Notes: a model not told the origin generated them from the sequence alone. A DNA stretch of 64,000 nt from Medicago truncatula (GCF_003473485.1 NC_053044.1:36212091-36276090); one strand, 5' to 3'; counted from the first letter of the stretch, positions 36,292 to 47,398 are shown. Numbers and translations: made by a program.

Positions 36292-37382
36292 ATGTCAAGG
36301 GATTATGACTACATTAAGGATCTCAAAAATGATTTGGACATTTGGAAAATAGGATTTGGAGTGCTGGATTCTTGGATTGTGATTGGTAGTAATGAGAATC
36401 AACATATGAAGCTCATTATTTGTGATGCAAAGGTTAGATGAGTTAGTTAAGATTTGTTGTAATTTCCTTTATGATTTATCAATGTTACTTATTAGTGTAC
36501 ATTTTGATTTATTTATATATTTTTGTTTCTTTTTCGAATTTAGGGTGATCGAGTTCATGTAATATACTCATTACCGCCGAAAGAGCAAGCTATGAAAAAT
36601 ACTTGGGTGGACAGTGATTCAATTTCTGCAGATAACGAGTGATGGAAGAAGGTGGTAAGCTCATATTTGATCTCGAAAAGTCACCGAAGAACTTGCACGT
36701 TCGAGTTGTTCCAAAGTACATCTTTGCTGCTGAACTATTTGAACTTCTACTATTTTGACGTATCGCTTTGGACTGTAGTCGTAAACTATATTGACTTTGG
36801 GATGCCATTTGTTTTTTTTTTGAAGAAAGGGATGTCATTTGTTGTTTTCATTTTGTCTGATGTAAATATTGGCAAAAATCCCTTTTTGGTTAGTCTATGA
36901 AACTTGCAATCTCTTTTATAAACCTAACTACTATGTAACGTTAATTTGCACATTGTTGGTTCCTTCATTGGTTCCAATTAATATCATGTTAATTTTAATG
37001 TTATTTTCCTAATCTCTTGAATAAAATAAAACATGCTATTTTCCTACAGTAAATCTTTATAATGCTTTGGTAAATGTTTTAGAAATGTACATATATAACT
37101 TCTAATTAACACTGCAATTTGTTTTGTACCTAGCACTTCTCAAATGAGATATCAACGACATTTTTAAAAGGAATACGGAAAACAATCACATTCATCGACA
37201 AACAAGCTCAAAAAAGGTATAAGTGTCGCTTGATAACGACAAAGAGAGCAAGTTACAAAAAATACTTAGGCGGCCAATGGTTCAAATTTTACCGAGAACA
37301 TATGTTAGAGGTAGGTGATAATCTAATTTTTGATCTAGAGAAGCCACATAAAAATATGCACGTTCAAGTCGTTTCCAAATAA
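36292..37382 (+). pseudogene. RPA1-like OB-fold exons joined to B3-like domain remnants
   Basis: An exon-like frame 36292-36432 starts MSRDYDYIKDLKNDLDIWKI and ends at a GT donor. The next begins at 36544 after TTTAG with GDRVHVIYSLP. This resembles the first OB fold of the RPA1/DUF223-type proteins amplified in Medicago. The frame then runs into SYEKYLGGQ, part of a B3-like domain, broken by TGA in place of the following Trp and by a TAA, with GGKLIFDLEKSPKNLHVRVV readable after. A second B3-like stretch, 37134-37382, is fully open for 82 codons: FLKGIRKTITFIDKQAQ, YKKYLGGQWFKFYREH and GDNLIFDLEKPHKNMHVQVV. Whether these form one chimeric gene or stacked fragments is unclear. A Helitron-like terminus follows 400 bp on. 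Confidence 0.6.
36799..36843. repeat. Micro-insertion: T8GAAGAAA between 15-bp direct repeats
   Basis: GGGATGCCATTTGTT and GGGATGTCATTTGTT (36799-36813, 36829-36843; one difference) around 15 bp. Confidence 0.75.
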
Positions 37383-37751
37383 AGATTTGGTGTTCATGAT
37401 CCACACTTTCAACATATCACTTTAATTCTAATCCTATACTAGATTATCTTCACTCACTGATGCTACTTCTTTGCTTGATTTCATCTGTTTTAAATATGAG
37501 TATCAATCCTTTTTTGGTAACTCTATAACAACAACACTCTTTTTTATAATTTTGGATAATATGTAATCATAATTCACACATCATTGTTTCCTTTATTGGT
37601 TCCAATTGTTTTCATCCTAAATATTATGTCAATTCCTAATCTCATAAACTAACTCTCTTAATCAGCCCATACATATTTTATGATGAATCACAATGTTCCG
37701 TCGTTTTACCATCTCTTCTTTTGAAGAATTTTTTTATCGAATATATTATTG

Positions 37752-37781
37752 AACCCATGTGAAGCACGGGTTTGTAACTAG
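37752..37781 (+). mobile_element. Helitron-like 3' terminus
   Basis: AACCCATGTGAAGCACGGGTT can fold as a hairpin (AACCC/GGGTT plus GTG/CAC). It is followed after nine bases by CTAG and then T, the arrangement of plant Helitron 3' ends. The 5' terminus was not identified, so element length is unknown; it would extend leftward over the RPA/B3 remnants. Confidence 0.6.
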
Positions 37782-37789
37782 TATAAAGA

Positions 37790-38660
37790 GAAAGAGAAAG
37801 ATAAAGGAAGAAGACCAAGTCTAAGACTTAGCCATTACTCTACCAAGAGTACCAAAGGGAGAGAGGAGAGACTTTTATCTTTCCATATCCTTCCTTCCAA
37901 TCATTGGTCATTTTTACGGAAGATTAAGGGAATATTCTTGTTAGTTATACTCGCTTAATTATTGGATCAAGTGACACATGTCCCCATGTGCTATTTTGGA
38001 TCATAATATTACTAAAATATTAGTGATTCACCAAGATGTATGATACCAAAATATCCCGAGCCGTTTGTGTTGCCGGCGTTGCGGCGACGATGGCTGAGGG
38101 AGGATTTTCTGTTATTTAAATGATTTTTTGTTTGTTAAATGGCATGGCTTTTTGATTATGTGCATCGATTTCCTGTTTTTTTAGTTTTGTCTATAAATAT
38201 TAGTTCAAATGGCAAATGCCAAAGTTAATAGGTAGAATGACCTCGTTTGGGCTTGAACTCGGATTCCTTATTTATTTGTGTGACTTTTTAAATTGTTATT
38301 TTTTTATGACAATAACCATCCGATGAAACCATAGACCCTAATTAAATTAAAAAATTTGAAAACCTAATAATCGTAATTAAATTGAAATTCGAAGCCTAAG
38401 GAAAACATAGAAGATTTCAATTTTTTTTTTTTTTTTTTTGAAAGAAGATTTCAAATGTTTTTTGTAACTAGAAAGTGAGTATATTAACAAGCAGGGGTGG
38501 GAATATGCATGCTGGCCGCCTACAAGATTATACGACCCAACCTACACTAAGTCTTACCATGCATTTTTTTTGTTTTTTTTAGAGAGATGCATTTTTTTGT
38601 TAAACATGTAAAAGATTAAAGTTTTTTTATACGCATATTTAGCCAAAAAAAAGTCATGTC
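37790..38660. other. Intergenic, no gene seen
   Basis: About 38090-38240 is a dispersed repeat also present near 47690-47815 (shared TTTGTTTGTTAAATGG, ATCAATTTCCTG-like sequence, TTAGTTCAAATG). A micro-insertion lies at 38410-38454. No coding frame recognised. Confidence 0.45.
38410..38454. repeat. Micro-insertion: T19GAAA between 11-bp direct repeats
   Basis: GAAGATTTCAA twice (38410-38420 and 38444-38454) around 23 bp. Confidence 0.8.
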
Positions 38661-38662
38661 TT

Positions 38663-39420
38663 TTAGGCGTAGCAGGTTGGACCACTTAAATAATTGCGAG
38701 CAAAAACATTGAGACCAACCATCGATGGCATTCCAAGATACTTTCCGTTTCCCATATTTGCTGAAACTTGCAATAAATTCTTTATGGCTTTTCTATCTGC
38801 TTGTGAGGTGTTTTTACCGAAAAATATCTCTGATTTTTCAAAATGGATAGCTTGCCCTGTTACTGATTCATACACATGCAATACTTCCTTTATTTTTGTA
38901 CATTTCATGATACTTGACCTGCAAAATAAGAAACAGTCATAAGCAAATAAAAGGTGTGTTAGAAGCGGAGCTCCCCGACACACCTTCACACCATGAATAT
39001 CACCTCTCGTTTCTGCTCGTCGTAGTAAAGCAGACAATCCCTCCGCACACAATATAAAAAGATAAGGTGATAAAGGATCACCCTGCCTTAGACCTCTCTT
39101 TGGATTAATTGGTCCCACACTCTCTCCATTAACAAGCACTTGATAATTAACACTTTCAATACACATAGTCATCCAATTTATCCATCTATCATGAAAGCCC
39201 ATTTTACTCATTACCTTCTTCACATAATCTCACTCAACTCTATCATACGCCTTACTAATATCGATCTTCAACGCTACTTCCCCGACCTTGCCTTTCCTCT
39301 TGCACTTCATATGATGTATAACCTCATGGGCAGCAATTACATTATCAATAATAGATCGATTCTCAACAAAAGCCATTACATTATACACATTCCTATTGAT
39401 AAGGTTGAAAAACATATTTG
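38663..39420 (-). mobile_element. L1-type LINE reverse-transcriptase fragment, inactive
   Basis: On the minus strand the RT core reads AFVENRSIIDNVIAAHEVIH, KIDISKAYDRVE, a TGA stop where Trp is expected, DYVKKVMSKMGFHDRWINWM, the GLRQGDPLSPYLFILCAEGL finger-palm segment, LLFAYDCFLFC and YLGMPSMVG. The catalytic ADD box is changed to AYD. With the stop this shows loss of function. Truncated at both ends. Confidence 0.85.
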
Positions 39421-39772
39421 ATTATTGTTGTTGTTGTTAGCGTTGAGATGGACATTTTGTGTCCGTCTTTCTGATTTTTTTATTGCGCTAATGCATATAA
39501 ATTATAAACAATATTTTTTATGAAATTTTGATTAAAATTATATGTATAGATATTTTTGAGTTTTAAATAGTAACAAGCTAAGATAATATAAAAAAAGTTA
39601 TAATAAAAATTGTTTTCCTTTTCGATAACACCAACAATAATTTTGATTCTCCCTATACTGTGTCAATTTGGGTTTAAATTTTTTGTACGAAGAAAAACAA
39701 AATTTTATAAAAAACATTGTTCATAATTTATATAGAAATTTCGAATAGAAAGACATGGGTGCTCGAACGATA

Positions 39773-40055
39773 CCACTCTCTCCGTCCCAAATTGTATGTC
39801 ACTTTAGAAAAAAAATTGTTCCAAATTATATGTCGCTTTACAATATCAATGAAATATTAATGTTACTTTTCCTATTATATCATTAACTATTTATTACTCT
39901 TTATTCTTTCAATTCATTTATTTATCTTTCTAATATCATTTATTAAAGATAATTTTGTAAAACAACTCATAATATCTCTTTCCCACATAATATTAATTAC
40001 ATTTCTTAATAAGTGTGAAATATCCAAAATATCATAAAATTTGGAAGGGAGGTAG
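39773..40055. mobile_element. Stowaway-like MITE, about 283 bp
   Basis: The left end CCACTCTCTCCGTCCCAAATT-like pairs with a right end whose reverse complement is CTACCTCCCTTCCAAATT. TA stands outside both ends. CTCCGTCCC ends with TA duplication are typical of Stowaway (Tc1/mariner). Confidence 0.65.
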
Positions 40056-40265
40056 TATAAAATAAAATATTATTAAAATGTTGTATGAAGCATCCTCACG
40101 GCAGCGAAGCCACCAACCAGCATGTGGGGCGTGGCCAAGCCTTGCAAACAGTTGCGATGAAATTATTAGAGTCACAGTCATTATGTCAACTCAATAATTC
40201 ACACAATTTGGGAACCCCCACAACGTTTACCGGATTCTAAGTTCTAACTATCATATTGATCTAGA

Positions 40266-40416
40266 TACATCCTCCGGTCATTAATATAAATAAAAATTTA
40301 TTTTTTAGATATATTTAATTAATGATGTACGTGGTCTTTATTATATATCACATATATCATTAATTAAATATATCTAAAAAGTAAATTTTTATTTATATTA
40401 GTGATCGAAGGATATA
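40266..40416. mobile_element. Palindromic Stowaway-like MITE, 151 bp
   Basis: Almost fully self-complementary: the left arm TACATCCTCCGGTCATTAAT and the reverse complement of the right arm TATATCCTTCGATCACTAAT, continuing through ATAAATAAAAATTTA and AGATATATTTAATTAATGAT. Ends include TA. Confidence 0.75.
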
Positions 40417-41850
40417 CATATTATTGATTATACTAGTTTGGTCGGAAAAGGATCATATTGGGCGTGTTTTGTTGAAAATTTCATTTTTATATAGGGCTAA
40501 CCTTGCATTAATATCTTGTAAAATGCAGATGTTTGACATCGTAGACGTGATCACAAGTAAACATATATGTGTAATTTTTTTTAGCGGAAATATATATGTA
40601 AAGATTAGTTACATTAGTTAGTTGTTCTTGTTAACTATAAAAAATTATTAATATCACCCATAGTAGTAGTTGAAATTAAAAAAAAAAATGTGGTATATAT
40701 CTGCAACTTGTCACCAAGAGTAGAAGTATATTCTTTTTGTCAAAGTTAAAATTTGTCTCATTTCCTGCTATCTCCGATATATGATTTTAAATTATGGTCT
40801 TACTAATTTGTATCCTTAAAACATATGTTAAAGATTTTAAAAGTAGCAAGTATTTATTGAAAAAAATTTATTTCACATGAAGTATTTAAATTTTTAAAAA
40901 TAAATTAACACAATTTTCAATGGAAAATTTCTATGTTTAGTATTAACATGTGCACATGTTAGCATTTCCATTTGAATTATTATTTGCAACCTCAGCGGCG
41001 GACACACATGATTTTAATGTCTCCGTATCGGTTGTACTATTTATAATATGAAGGTTCACATCGTAACTGTGACTGTATAAATACCTTAATTAAATAGGAG
41101 TGTTATTTACAACTATTTGGTTGATAACTTATGAGACAACTATAAGTTACAAAGTAAAGGTAAGTATTTGCACGAAAATCAAAACAACAGAGATATAAAG
41201 TAAAAATAATGTGAGTATGAAAGAGAAATTGACTCACAAATTATAAAAAAAATGAATGTTCAAATATCATTTCTCTAATTTAAAGGCATGCTTCAATGGC
41301 CATGTCTCTACACATCCTTTTGCGTTTACTTCATTCTTCTATACTATAGTTTTTCTTTTTTTTTTGGTCAAGTTCTACACTATAGTTTTATCTTCTTTAA
41401 ATAATCAAATAATGCTATATCATGCATGTAACAGCAGTTATTTCATCACAAAATATAAAACAACTACTCATGTCATAGGCAGACCAAGAAATCGTCACAT
41501 TTTTAAATAAGTCGGCTTTATTTTATCATAAAGAATATAATTTCATTTTTGACAACTAAAGTACTCAGAACAGACAAATAAATATATTAAAGATTTTTTT
41601 ATTCTTGCGTGTCTATATTATATAATCACTAAACATTAATAATGGCCACCTTCGTAATCAATTGGAATATGGAACCAATTTGTTAGATAGAAGAAGGAAT
41701 GCATGATTTTCAATAGTCAACTCAAATATAGGTAGCAGAAAATGGAGAGCATTGAAACAGACCAATTCAACTTTTTTCTTTTTTCCCTTCCTCAATTCAA
41801 ATATCATTTCTCACTTGTCACATTTTTATTTTTCAACAAATTATCACACC
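40417..41850. other. Upstream region of the lectin receptor kinase
   Basis: AT-rich, no other gene. It contains one micro-insertion bearing a SINE tail (41337-41389). No convincing TATA box could be singled out. An in-frame ATG at 41752 precedes the chosen start. Confidence 0.45.
41337..41389. repeat. Micro-insertion carrying the SINE tail between 17-bp direct repeats
   Basis: TTCTATACTATAGTTTT and TTCTACACTATAGTTTT (41337-41353, 41373-41389) around TCT10GGTCAAG. Reversed, the insert is CTTGACC plus A10, identical to the 3' end of the SINE at 57.5 kb. Confidence 0.85.
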
Positions 41851-44490
41851 ATGAAACTAATCATAAATTTTTCTTCCACTATTTTCCTTTTGTTTACTAC
41901 TTCCATATCCGCTTACACATTTTCAGATCATATCTCACCGAATTTCACTGCTTCGTATCTTCAATTCATCGCTAACACTGGAACATTTTTGTTGTCTAGA
42001 AACAAAACATTCAAGGCAGCTATATTCAATCCTGGTAATCAACAAACAAGTTTCTATCTATGCATCATACATGCCGCGTCAAACACGGTCATTTGGTCTG
42101 CTAACCACGCGCCCATCTCAGATTCCGATACAGTGAAGCTAACTGTCGAAGGGATTACAATTTTTGACAAAAATGGAAATTCTAAATGGTCAACACCACC
42201 ACTTAAATCACAAGTACAAAAACTTTCACTCACTGAGATGGGAAACCTTGTGTTACTTGATCAATCCAATGGTTCTCTTTGGGAGAGTTTTCAACATCCA
42301 ACCGATACAATCGTTATTGGACAACGATTATCGGTTGGAGCATCATTGTCGAGTGCTTCATCGAATTCAAATTTGTCAACAGGAAATTACAAGCTGACAA
42401 TAACTTCTTCTGATGCAATACTTCAATGGCATGGACAAACATATTGGAAAATTTCTATGGATTCAAAAGCTTACAAGAATTCAAATGATGATGTTGAATA
42501 CATGGCAGTAAACACAACAGGTTTTTATCTCTTTGGACATAATGAACAAGTTCATGTATATCAAGTTGGTTTATCAGTAGCCAATTTTCGTGTCGCGAAA
42601 TTGGCTTCCGATGGCCAATTTACTATTAGTAGCTTTTCAGGAACAAATTTGAAACAGGAATTTGTTGGACCAGATGATGGTTGTCAAATTCCATTAGCTT
42701 GTGGAAGAATAGGTTTATGTAATGATAATAGTTTATCATCATCATCATCATCAACTTCTTCTTCTTCACCGGTTTGTTCTTGTCCTTCAAATTTCCATGT
42801 TGCATCGGGTAATCTCCATGGTTGTGTTCCGAACGATGTGTCTCGTACTTTGCCATTAGCTTGTAGTTCTTTAACAAATAATAATCATAGTCAGTCAAAT
42901 TCTTCAGTTGTTTCATTTTTAAATATAGGCTATGGTGTGAAGTACTTTGGAAATATTTATTCTGATCCAATTATGTTTGGAGTGAGTTTATCTGATTGTC
43001 AAGGTCATTGTTCAAGTAACTGTTCTTGTTTGGGAATTTTGTATAGAAATTCTTCTGGATCATGCTACATGATTGAAAATGAGTTAGGATCCATTAGTAA
43101 TGGAGGTGAAGGTGACATGTTAGGCTTGATTAAAGTTAATATTGGCCATGATATTGATAATGAACAAAATTCTCAAAAAGATGGATTTCCTGTTATTGCT
43201 GCAGTGCTATTACCAATTGTTGGGATCATTTTTTTATTGGCTCTTGTTTTTTTTCTTATGTGGAGAAAATTTACAAAGTCGAAAAAACAAGAGGTGAAAT
43301 TAGGGAAACAAATCTCAATCTCACAACATTCTTCAGGGGACTTGGATCAAGATGCCTTTTACATCCCTGGTTTACCGACGAGGTTTGATTACGAAGAACT
43401 TGAGGTAGCTACTGATAATTTCAAGACTCTGATAGGATCTGGTGCATTCGGCGTAGTGTACAAAGGTGTACTACCTGATAAGACTATTGTGGCAGTTAAG
43501 AAAATAATCAACATTGGAATTCAAGGGAGGAAAGATTTCTTCGCCGAGATTGCTGTTATTGGAAACATTCATCATGTTAATTTAGTTAGACTCAAAGGCT
43601 TTTGTGCTCAAAGGGGACACCGAATGTTGGTGTACGAGTACATGAACCGCGGCTCACTCGACCGGAACCTCTTCGGTGGACATCCGGTTTTGGAATGGCA
43701 AGAGAGGTGTGATGTGGCCCTTGGAACAGCGCGCGGACTCGCTTATCTTCACAGTGGATGTGAGCAAAAGATAATTCACTGTGATATCAAACCAGAGAAT
43801 ATTCTTCTGCATGATCAATTTCAAGCTAAGATATCTGATTTTGGACTTTCGAAACTCCTTAGTCCAGAACAATCTGGTTTGTTCACAACAATGAGAGGAA
43901 CTCGTGGTTATCTTGCTCCGGAATGGCTTACAAATTCAGCAATTTCTGAGAAAACTGATGTATATAGTTTTGGAATGGTGCTTCTTGAATTGGTAAGTGG
44001 TAGAAAAAATTGTTCTTTCAAGTCAAGAAGTCATAGCATAGATGATGATCATAACAACAGCAGTGGTAATAATGGAAATTCATCAAACTCATCAACAACA
44101 GGACTTGTTTATTTTCCACTATATGCATTAGAGATGCATGAACAAAAGAGTTACATGGATTTGGCTGATCCAAGGTTAGAAGGACGTGTTACAATCGATG
44201 AAGTGGAGAAACTCGTTCGTATTGCATTGTGTTGTGTTCATGAAGATCCATCACTTAGGCCTAACATGGTTACTGTTGTTGGAATGTTAGAAGGTGGGAC
44301 TCCATTGCCACAACCTAGGATGGAATCTTTGAATTTCTTGAGGTTCTATGGTCGTAGGTTTTCTGAGGCTTCTGTTATAGCAGAAGAGAATGAACATGGT
44401 TCTGTGAGGATTCAACAACCGCGTGATTCAACACGTTTCGTTAGTCGATTTTCTTACATATCTTCACAACAAATCTCAGGACCAAGATAG
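41851..44490 (+). CDS. G-type lectin S-receptor-like Ser/Thr kinase, At5g35370-like
   Basis: Single-exon gene of 879 codons from the ATG at 41851. This start opens with a clean signal peptide (MKLIINFSSTIFLLFTTSIS). An in-frame ATG at 41752 would add 33 residues before it and is less likely. Extracellular part: bulb-type lectin domain about 35-165, a cysteine-rich EGF-like stretch about 278-326 with a serine run, and a PAN-like cysteine pattern to about 430. One transmembrane helix at 446-471. Cytoplasmic kinase: GSGAFGVV 529-536, VAVK Lys550, HCDIKPEN with Asp645, DFG Asp663, APE Glu691. The residue before Asp645 is Cys, so this is a non-RD kinase, a class often linked to immune receptors. 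Similarity to Arabidopsis At5g35370 runs end to end, including the final SGPR. Ligand unknown. Confidence 0.93.
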   Translation: MKLIINFSSTIFLLFTTSISAYTFSDHISPNFTASYLQFIANTGTFLLSRNKTFKAAIFNPGNQQTSFYLCIIHAASNTVIWSANHAPISDSDTVKLTVEGITIFDKNGNSKWSTPPLKSQVQKLSLTEMGNLVLLDQSNGSLWESFQHPTDTIVIGQRLSVGASLSSASSNSNLSTGNYKLTITSSDAILQWHGQTYWKISMDSKAYKNSNDDVEYMAVNTTGFYLFGHNEQVHVYQVGLSVANFRVAKLASDGQFTISSFSGTNLKQEFVGPDDGCQIPLACGRIGLCNDNSLSSSSSSTSSSSPVCSCPSNFHVASGNLHGCVPNDVSRTLPLACSSLTNNNHSQSNSSVVSFLNIGYGVKYFGNIYSDPIMFGVSLSDCQGHCSSNCSCLGILYRNSSGSCYMIENELGSISNGGEGDMLGLIKVNIGHDIDNEQNSQKDGFPVIAAVLLPIVGIIFLLALVFFLMWRKFTKSKKQEVKLGKQISISQHSSGDLDQDAFYIPGLPTRFDYEELEVATDNFKTLIGSGAFGVVYKGVLPDKTIVAVKKIINIGIQGRKDFFAEIAVIGNIHHVNLVRLKGFCAQRGHRMLVYEYMNRGSLDRNLFGGHPVLEWQERCDVALGTARGLAYLHSGCEQKIIHCDIKPENILLHDQFQAKISDFGLSKLLSPEQSGLFTTMRGTRGYLAPEWLTNSAISEKTDVYSFGMVLLELVSGRKNCSFKSRSHSIDDDHNNSSGNNGNSSNSSTTGLVYFPLYALEMHEQKSYMDLADPRLEGRVTIDEVEKLVRIALCCVHEDPSLRPNMVTVVGMLEGGTPLPQPRMESLNFLRFYGRRFSEASVIAEENEHGSVRIQQPRDSTRFVSRFSYISSQQISGPR

Positions 44491-45097
44491 TGAATTCTGT
44501 TAATTAATTGTGCTTTCTTTCTTCTAATGTTAATTTTGTGTTCATATGTATAAAGGATGGCATCTCTATGTAATTTGAAGTAAAATGAAATGTATGATTT
44601 ATAAATCTTCATATATAAATACTATGCTGAATTTACAAGGCATCATCATGACCTGTACATATGTTTTGTAGCAGCTAGCTCATATGAAAAATATTTATTA
44701 AGGACTGAAACAAGAGAATCAAATCATGAAAATAATTTTGGTTCTCTTAAGATCATGAAAAATTGTTCTAGTTGGATTTTGCTAATACATTATTGTCCTT
44801 GAAAGAAGGAAGTGGTCACATTAGCCTATCTATTCTTTAAAATTTCAGTACTCATAGCTTATGAAGATTGATCTTGTTTCCATATCTCATTGCGAACAAT
44901 CACAATCCCATGACCTTTATGCCTTGTACTCTAAACCTTATCTTATTTCCATCAATATGTCATCATAACTACTATTTTAGCTAATCACTACAGTTGAAAA
45001 AAGTGGTAATCAATATAAAGTCTCATTTGAAATGATGTTAATATCACGCGATACAACTCTGCGCTAGCGGTAGCCATCATATTTTACCCTTTGTTTC

Positions 45098-46329
45098 CTA
45101 CTGGGGAATCTTGTTGAATTTGCGATAGCGATACTCAGCATAGGTTTTTGTTGAAAATTTGGCAGGGTTTTGATCATTGACGAGCGGAGGAAGAGGTCCA
45201 ACCACGACCTCATGTGGAGGAGCAACAAATACTGCCCAGGACATACGCTTGCGTTCCTTGTTCACCAAGCTTCTGTGCAAGACACTCTTGTACCTCCCAT
45301 TGCTCAACACCTACCATGACAAAAAGAGTATATTTTGTACAAACTTCATTTTTGTATAAATAATATGATACTAAAATGTGACATTTCATTACCTCAAGTT
45401 GGTCACCAATGTGCACAAAGAGTGCATTTTGCAAGTAATTTACTGCAACCCAATTATTGTCCTTCCAAACTTGAAGGCCTGGAACATCATTTGGAACAAG
45501 TAGTGTAATGGCAGACATATCAGTATGGGGCTCAACTCCTAATGCCAATTCAGGTTGTGGACATGGTGGATACATATTTATCTTCATTTCTAATTCTATT
45601 TCTTCACCTCCCAAACAAGACTTCAAAGTCTTACTCTCCAATTCTAGTCCTTCAGACAAAAGCTCCAAAATATTGTCTGTCACCCTTAACATCTCTTTAT
45701 TGTATTCTTGTACTACTTCCCTACCACACACAAAATAATATATCAATTAGTTTATGTTTGTTTAGTATAATGAAAATAACTTAAAAAAAGTAATGAAAAA
45801 TCAATATGTAACAAACGGATGATTTTGTCACAAAAAAAAAAGTTGTAACAAACGTGCTCAATGTAAGTACAAACCTGTACGAAGGAGGACTTTTGGGCCA
45901 CATCTCAAAATTCAACTTAGAATGAGGAGACATGAGATGAAAATAATAATCAACCCACTCAACCTTTTGTTCAAGGTTCTTGGTCATCTTTGTTCCATAG
46001 CCATCAAATTTACCACTAGATGGATCATTTGCATATGTCTCTTTCTCCTTTTGAGGGAGAGAAAAAAACTCCTGGCCCACATCTTGCAAACTTTGAATAA
46101 GTTTTTGAGATATACCATGGTCAGTGATCACAAAGAAACCCCACTCAGAAGCAGCTTCATTGATTTTCTTCACTAAAAGGTTATGTGGTTGAGACAATGA
46201 AATCATAGGCACAGTAACACCCTCCATGGCCTTTGTATTCTCTGGCCTTTCATTTGCTAAGCGAATGAATTGTGGTGGAAGCTCCTTTAGCTGATTACAA
46301 GCTAAAGTTTGTACTCTTTTGACTTCCAT
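45098..46329 (-). CDS. 2-oxoglutarate/Fe(II) dioxygenase, flavonol-synthase-like
   Basis: Three exons, 46329-45875, 45720-45393 and 45310-45098, joined at GT/AG sites, give 331 residues. Non-haem dioxygenase of the plant DOXC class. Iron ligands: His217 and Asp219 in PHTDMS, His273 in VLHRS. The 2-oxoglutarate-binding pair is Arg283 and Ser285 in RMS. Conserved MKINMYPPCP and NDVPGLQVW are present. It starts MEVKRVQTLA. It belongs to the branch often annotated flavonol synthase/flavanone 3-hydroxylase, but the Glu that follows the distal SWPVFLE-type motif in true FLS is Ala here (SWAVFVA), and WVDYYFH replaces WVDHLFH. Substrate is therefore uncertain. It is convergent with the receptor kinase, and its first intron carries a micro-insertion. 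Confidence 0.88.
45807..45854. repeat. Micro-insertion in intron 1 of the FLS-like gene
   Basis: TGTAACAAACG twice (45807-45817 and 45844-45854) around a 26-bp segment ending in CACA11GT. Confidence 0.75.
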
Positions 46330-46397
46330 TAATTTTAATGTGAATGATCAATTATTTTTCCTTCAATTCTTATGATATAAGATCAATGTAGGAGAGC

Positions 46398-46416
46398 TAT
46401 ATATATTTGCATGCAA
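46398..46416 (-). promoter_or_regulatory. TATA box and RY-like palindrome of the FLS-like gene
   Basis: The minus strand reads TTGCATGCAAATATATATAG: the palindrome TTGCATGCAA (46407-46416) abuts a TATA motif about 70 bp upstream of the ATG. The CATGCA core is an RY-type element recognised by B3 seed regulators. Function inferred only. Confidence 0.5.
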
Positions 46417-46818
46417 CCAACCATTCAACAAAGTATATTCAAGGAATTATAATACCAAACATTTAGATGTGAACCGAATAAAGAAAATCACTTTACAGTA
46501 TAAATAAATGGTTTCAACCATATTACTCCTTCAATTTAGACATGCCATGTTATCGTTTTTGCAACCAAATTAAGGCATAACAACAATAATAAATAAAAGT
46601 TGATGCTTAAACTTAATTTGGAGTTACTTCCAACAATAACGGTAGATGGTTGAATCGAAACTCTTTTATTTTTCTTAAAACTTGTTTAAGTTATAATCCA
46701 ATTGGAAAAAAATATTTTGTTGTTTTTCCAGCAGAAAAAATCTAATTGCATTTTTAGTGTCAAACTCAAAGGTAATCCTTAGTGTGTGTAACATTACAAT
46801 GCAATTTAGTAATAGTCT

Positions 46819-46988
46819 TCGTCCACAAGTCCTAACTCAACTGGTAAAATATCAAAATTGTTAGACCGAACGCCGTGATCGGAATTCGAACCCCGACACC
46901 TCACGGGTTCGAACCCCGACACCTTCACTTATGTGTAAGTTTATAATGGTTTTGTTATTTCGTCTATCTATAAAATAATAAAATAAAA
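46819..46988 (+). mobile_element. tRNA-derived SINE, second family, 170 bp
   Basis: Head TCGTCCACAAGTCCTAACTC with a B box GTTCGAACCCCGACACC that is tandemly doubled (TTCGAACCCCGACACCT appears twice, 22 bp apart). TAATAGTCT is duplicated at 46810-46818 and 46989-46997. Resembles the copy at 16.7 kb. Confidence 0.75.
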
Positions 46989-47357
46989 TAATAGTCTCCT
47001 CTTGCGAGCTTAAACTGTTTTTCAATTGCCCGTAGCTTTTAAAGATACTACTTCAAGAGAGCTTGAACTTAGAACATACATCGATATCCATCATTTTCAT
47101 TCTCAATTTTATATTTATGTCTTAACTAAAATAATTTCAAAATCAATTGAAAATATATCATTTTATTTAATTTTATATTTATTGGTTAGTTCAGCTATTA
47201 ATTTTATCAAACAATTCAAATTCAATCATGGAGATTACGAGTTATTCGCTATCAAAAAGTTTATCCATTATTCTACATAAATTCATCTGTCATCAACTAA
47301 ACTAACTTACACGACATCCACCACTTTTCACCATCTTGTTTTATTGACAAATTTGTG

Positions 47358-47398
47358 GTAACACCAAACATTTATTTGACTCAAAAGTAACACCAAAC
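47358..47398. repeat. Micro-insertion: 17 bp ending CTCAAAA between 12-bp direct repeats
   Basis: GTAACACCAAAC twice (47358-47369 and 47387-47398). Confidence 0.7.

Noticed and set aside
36590..36900. Two opposing 82-codon frames
   Set aside because: Both overlap the broken B3 sequence and the micro-insertion at 36799; neither follows the readable homologous frame.
46850..46920. Possible tRNA gene with a GTTCGAACCCC T arm
   Set aside because: No cloverleaf can be built. The head, tail and 9-bp target duplication mark it as a SINE with a doubled B box. The same applies to 57513-57652.
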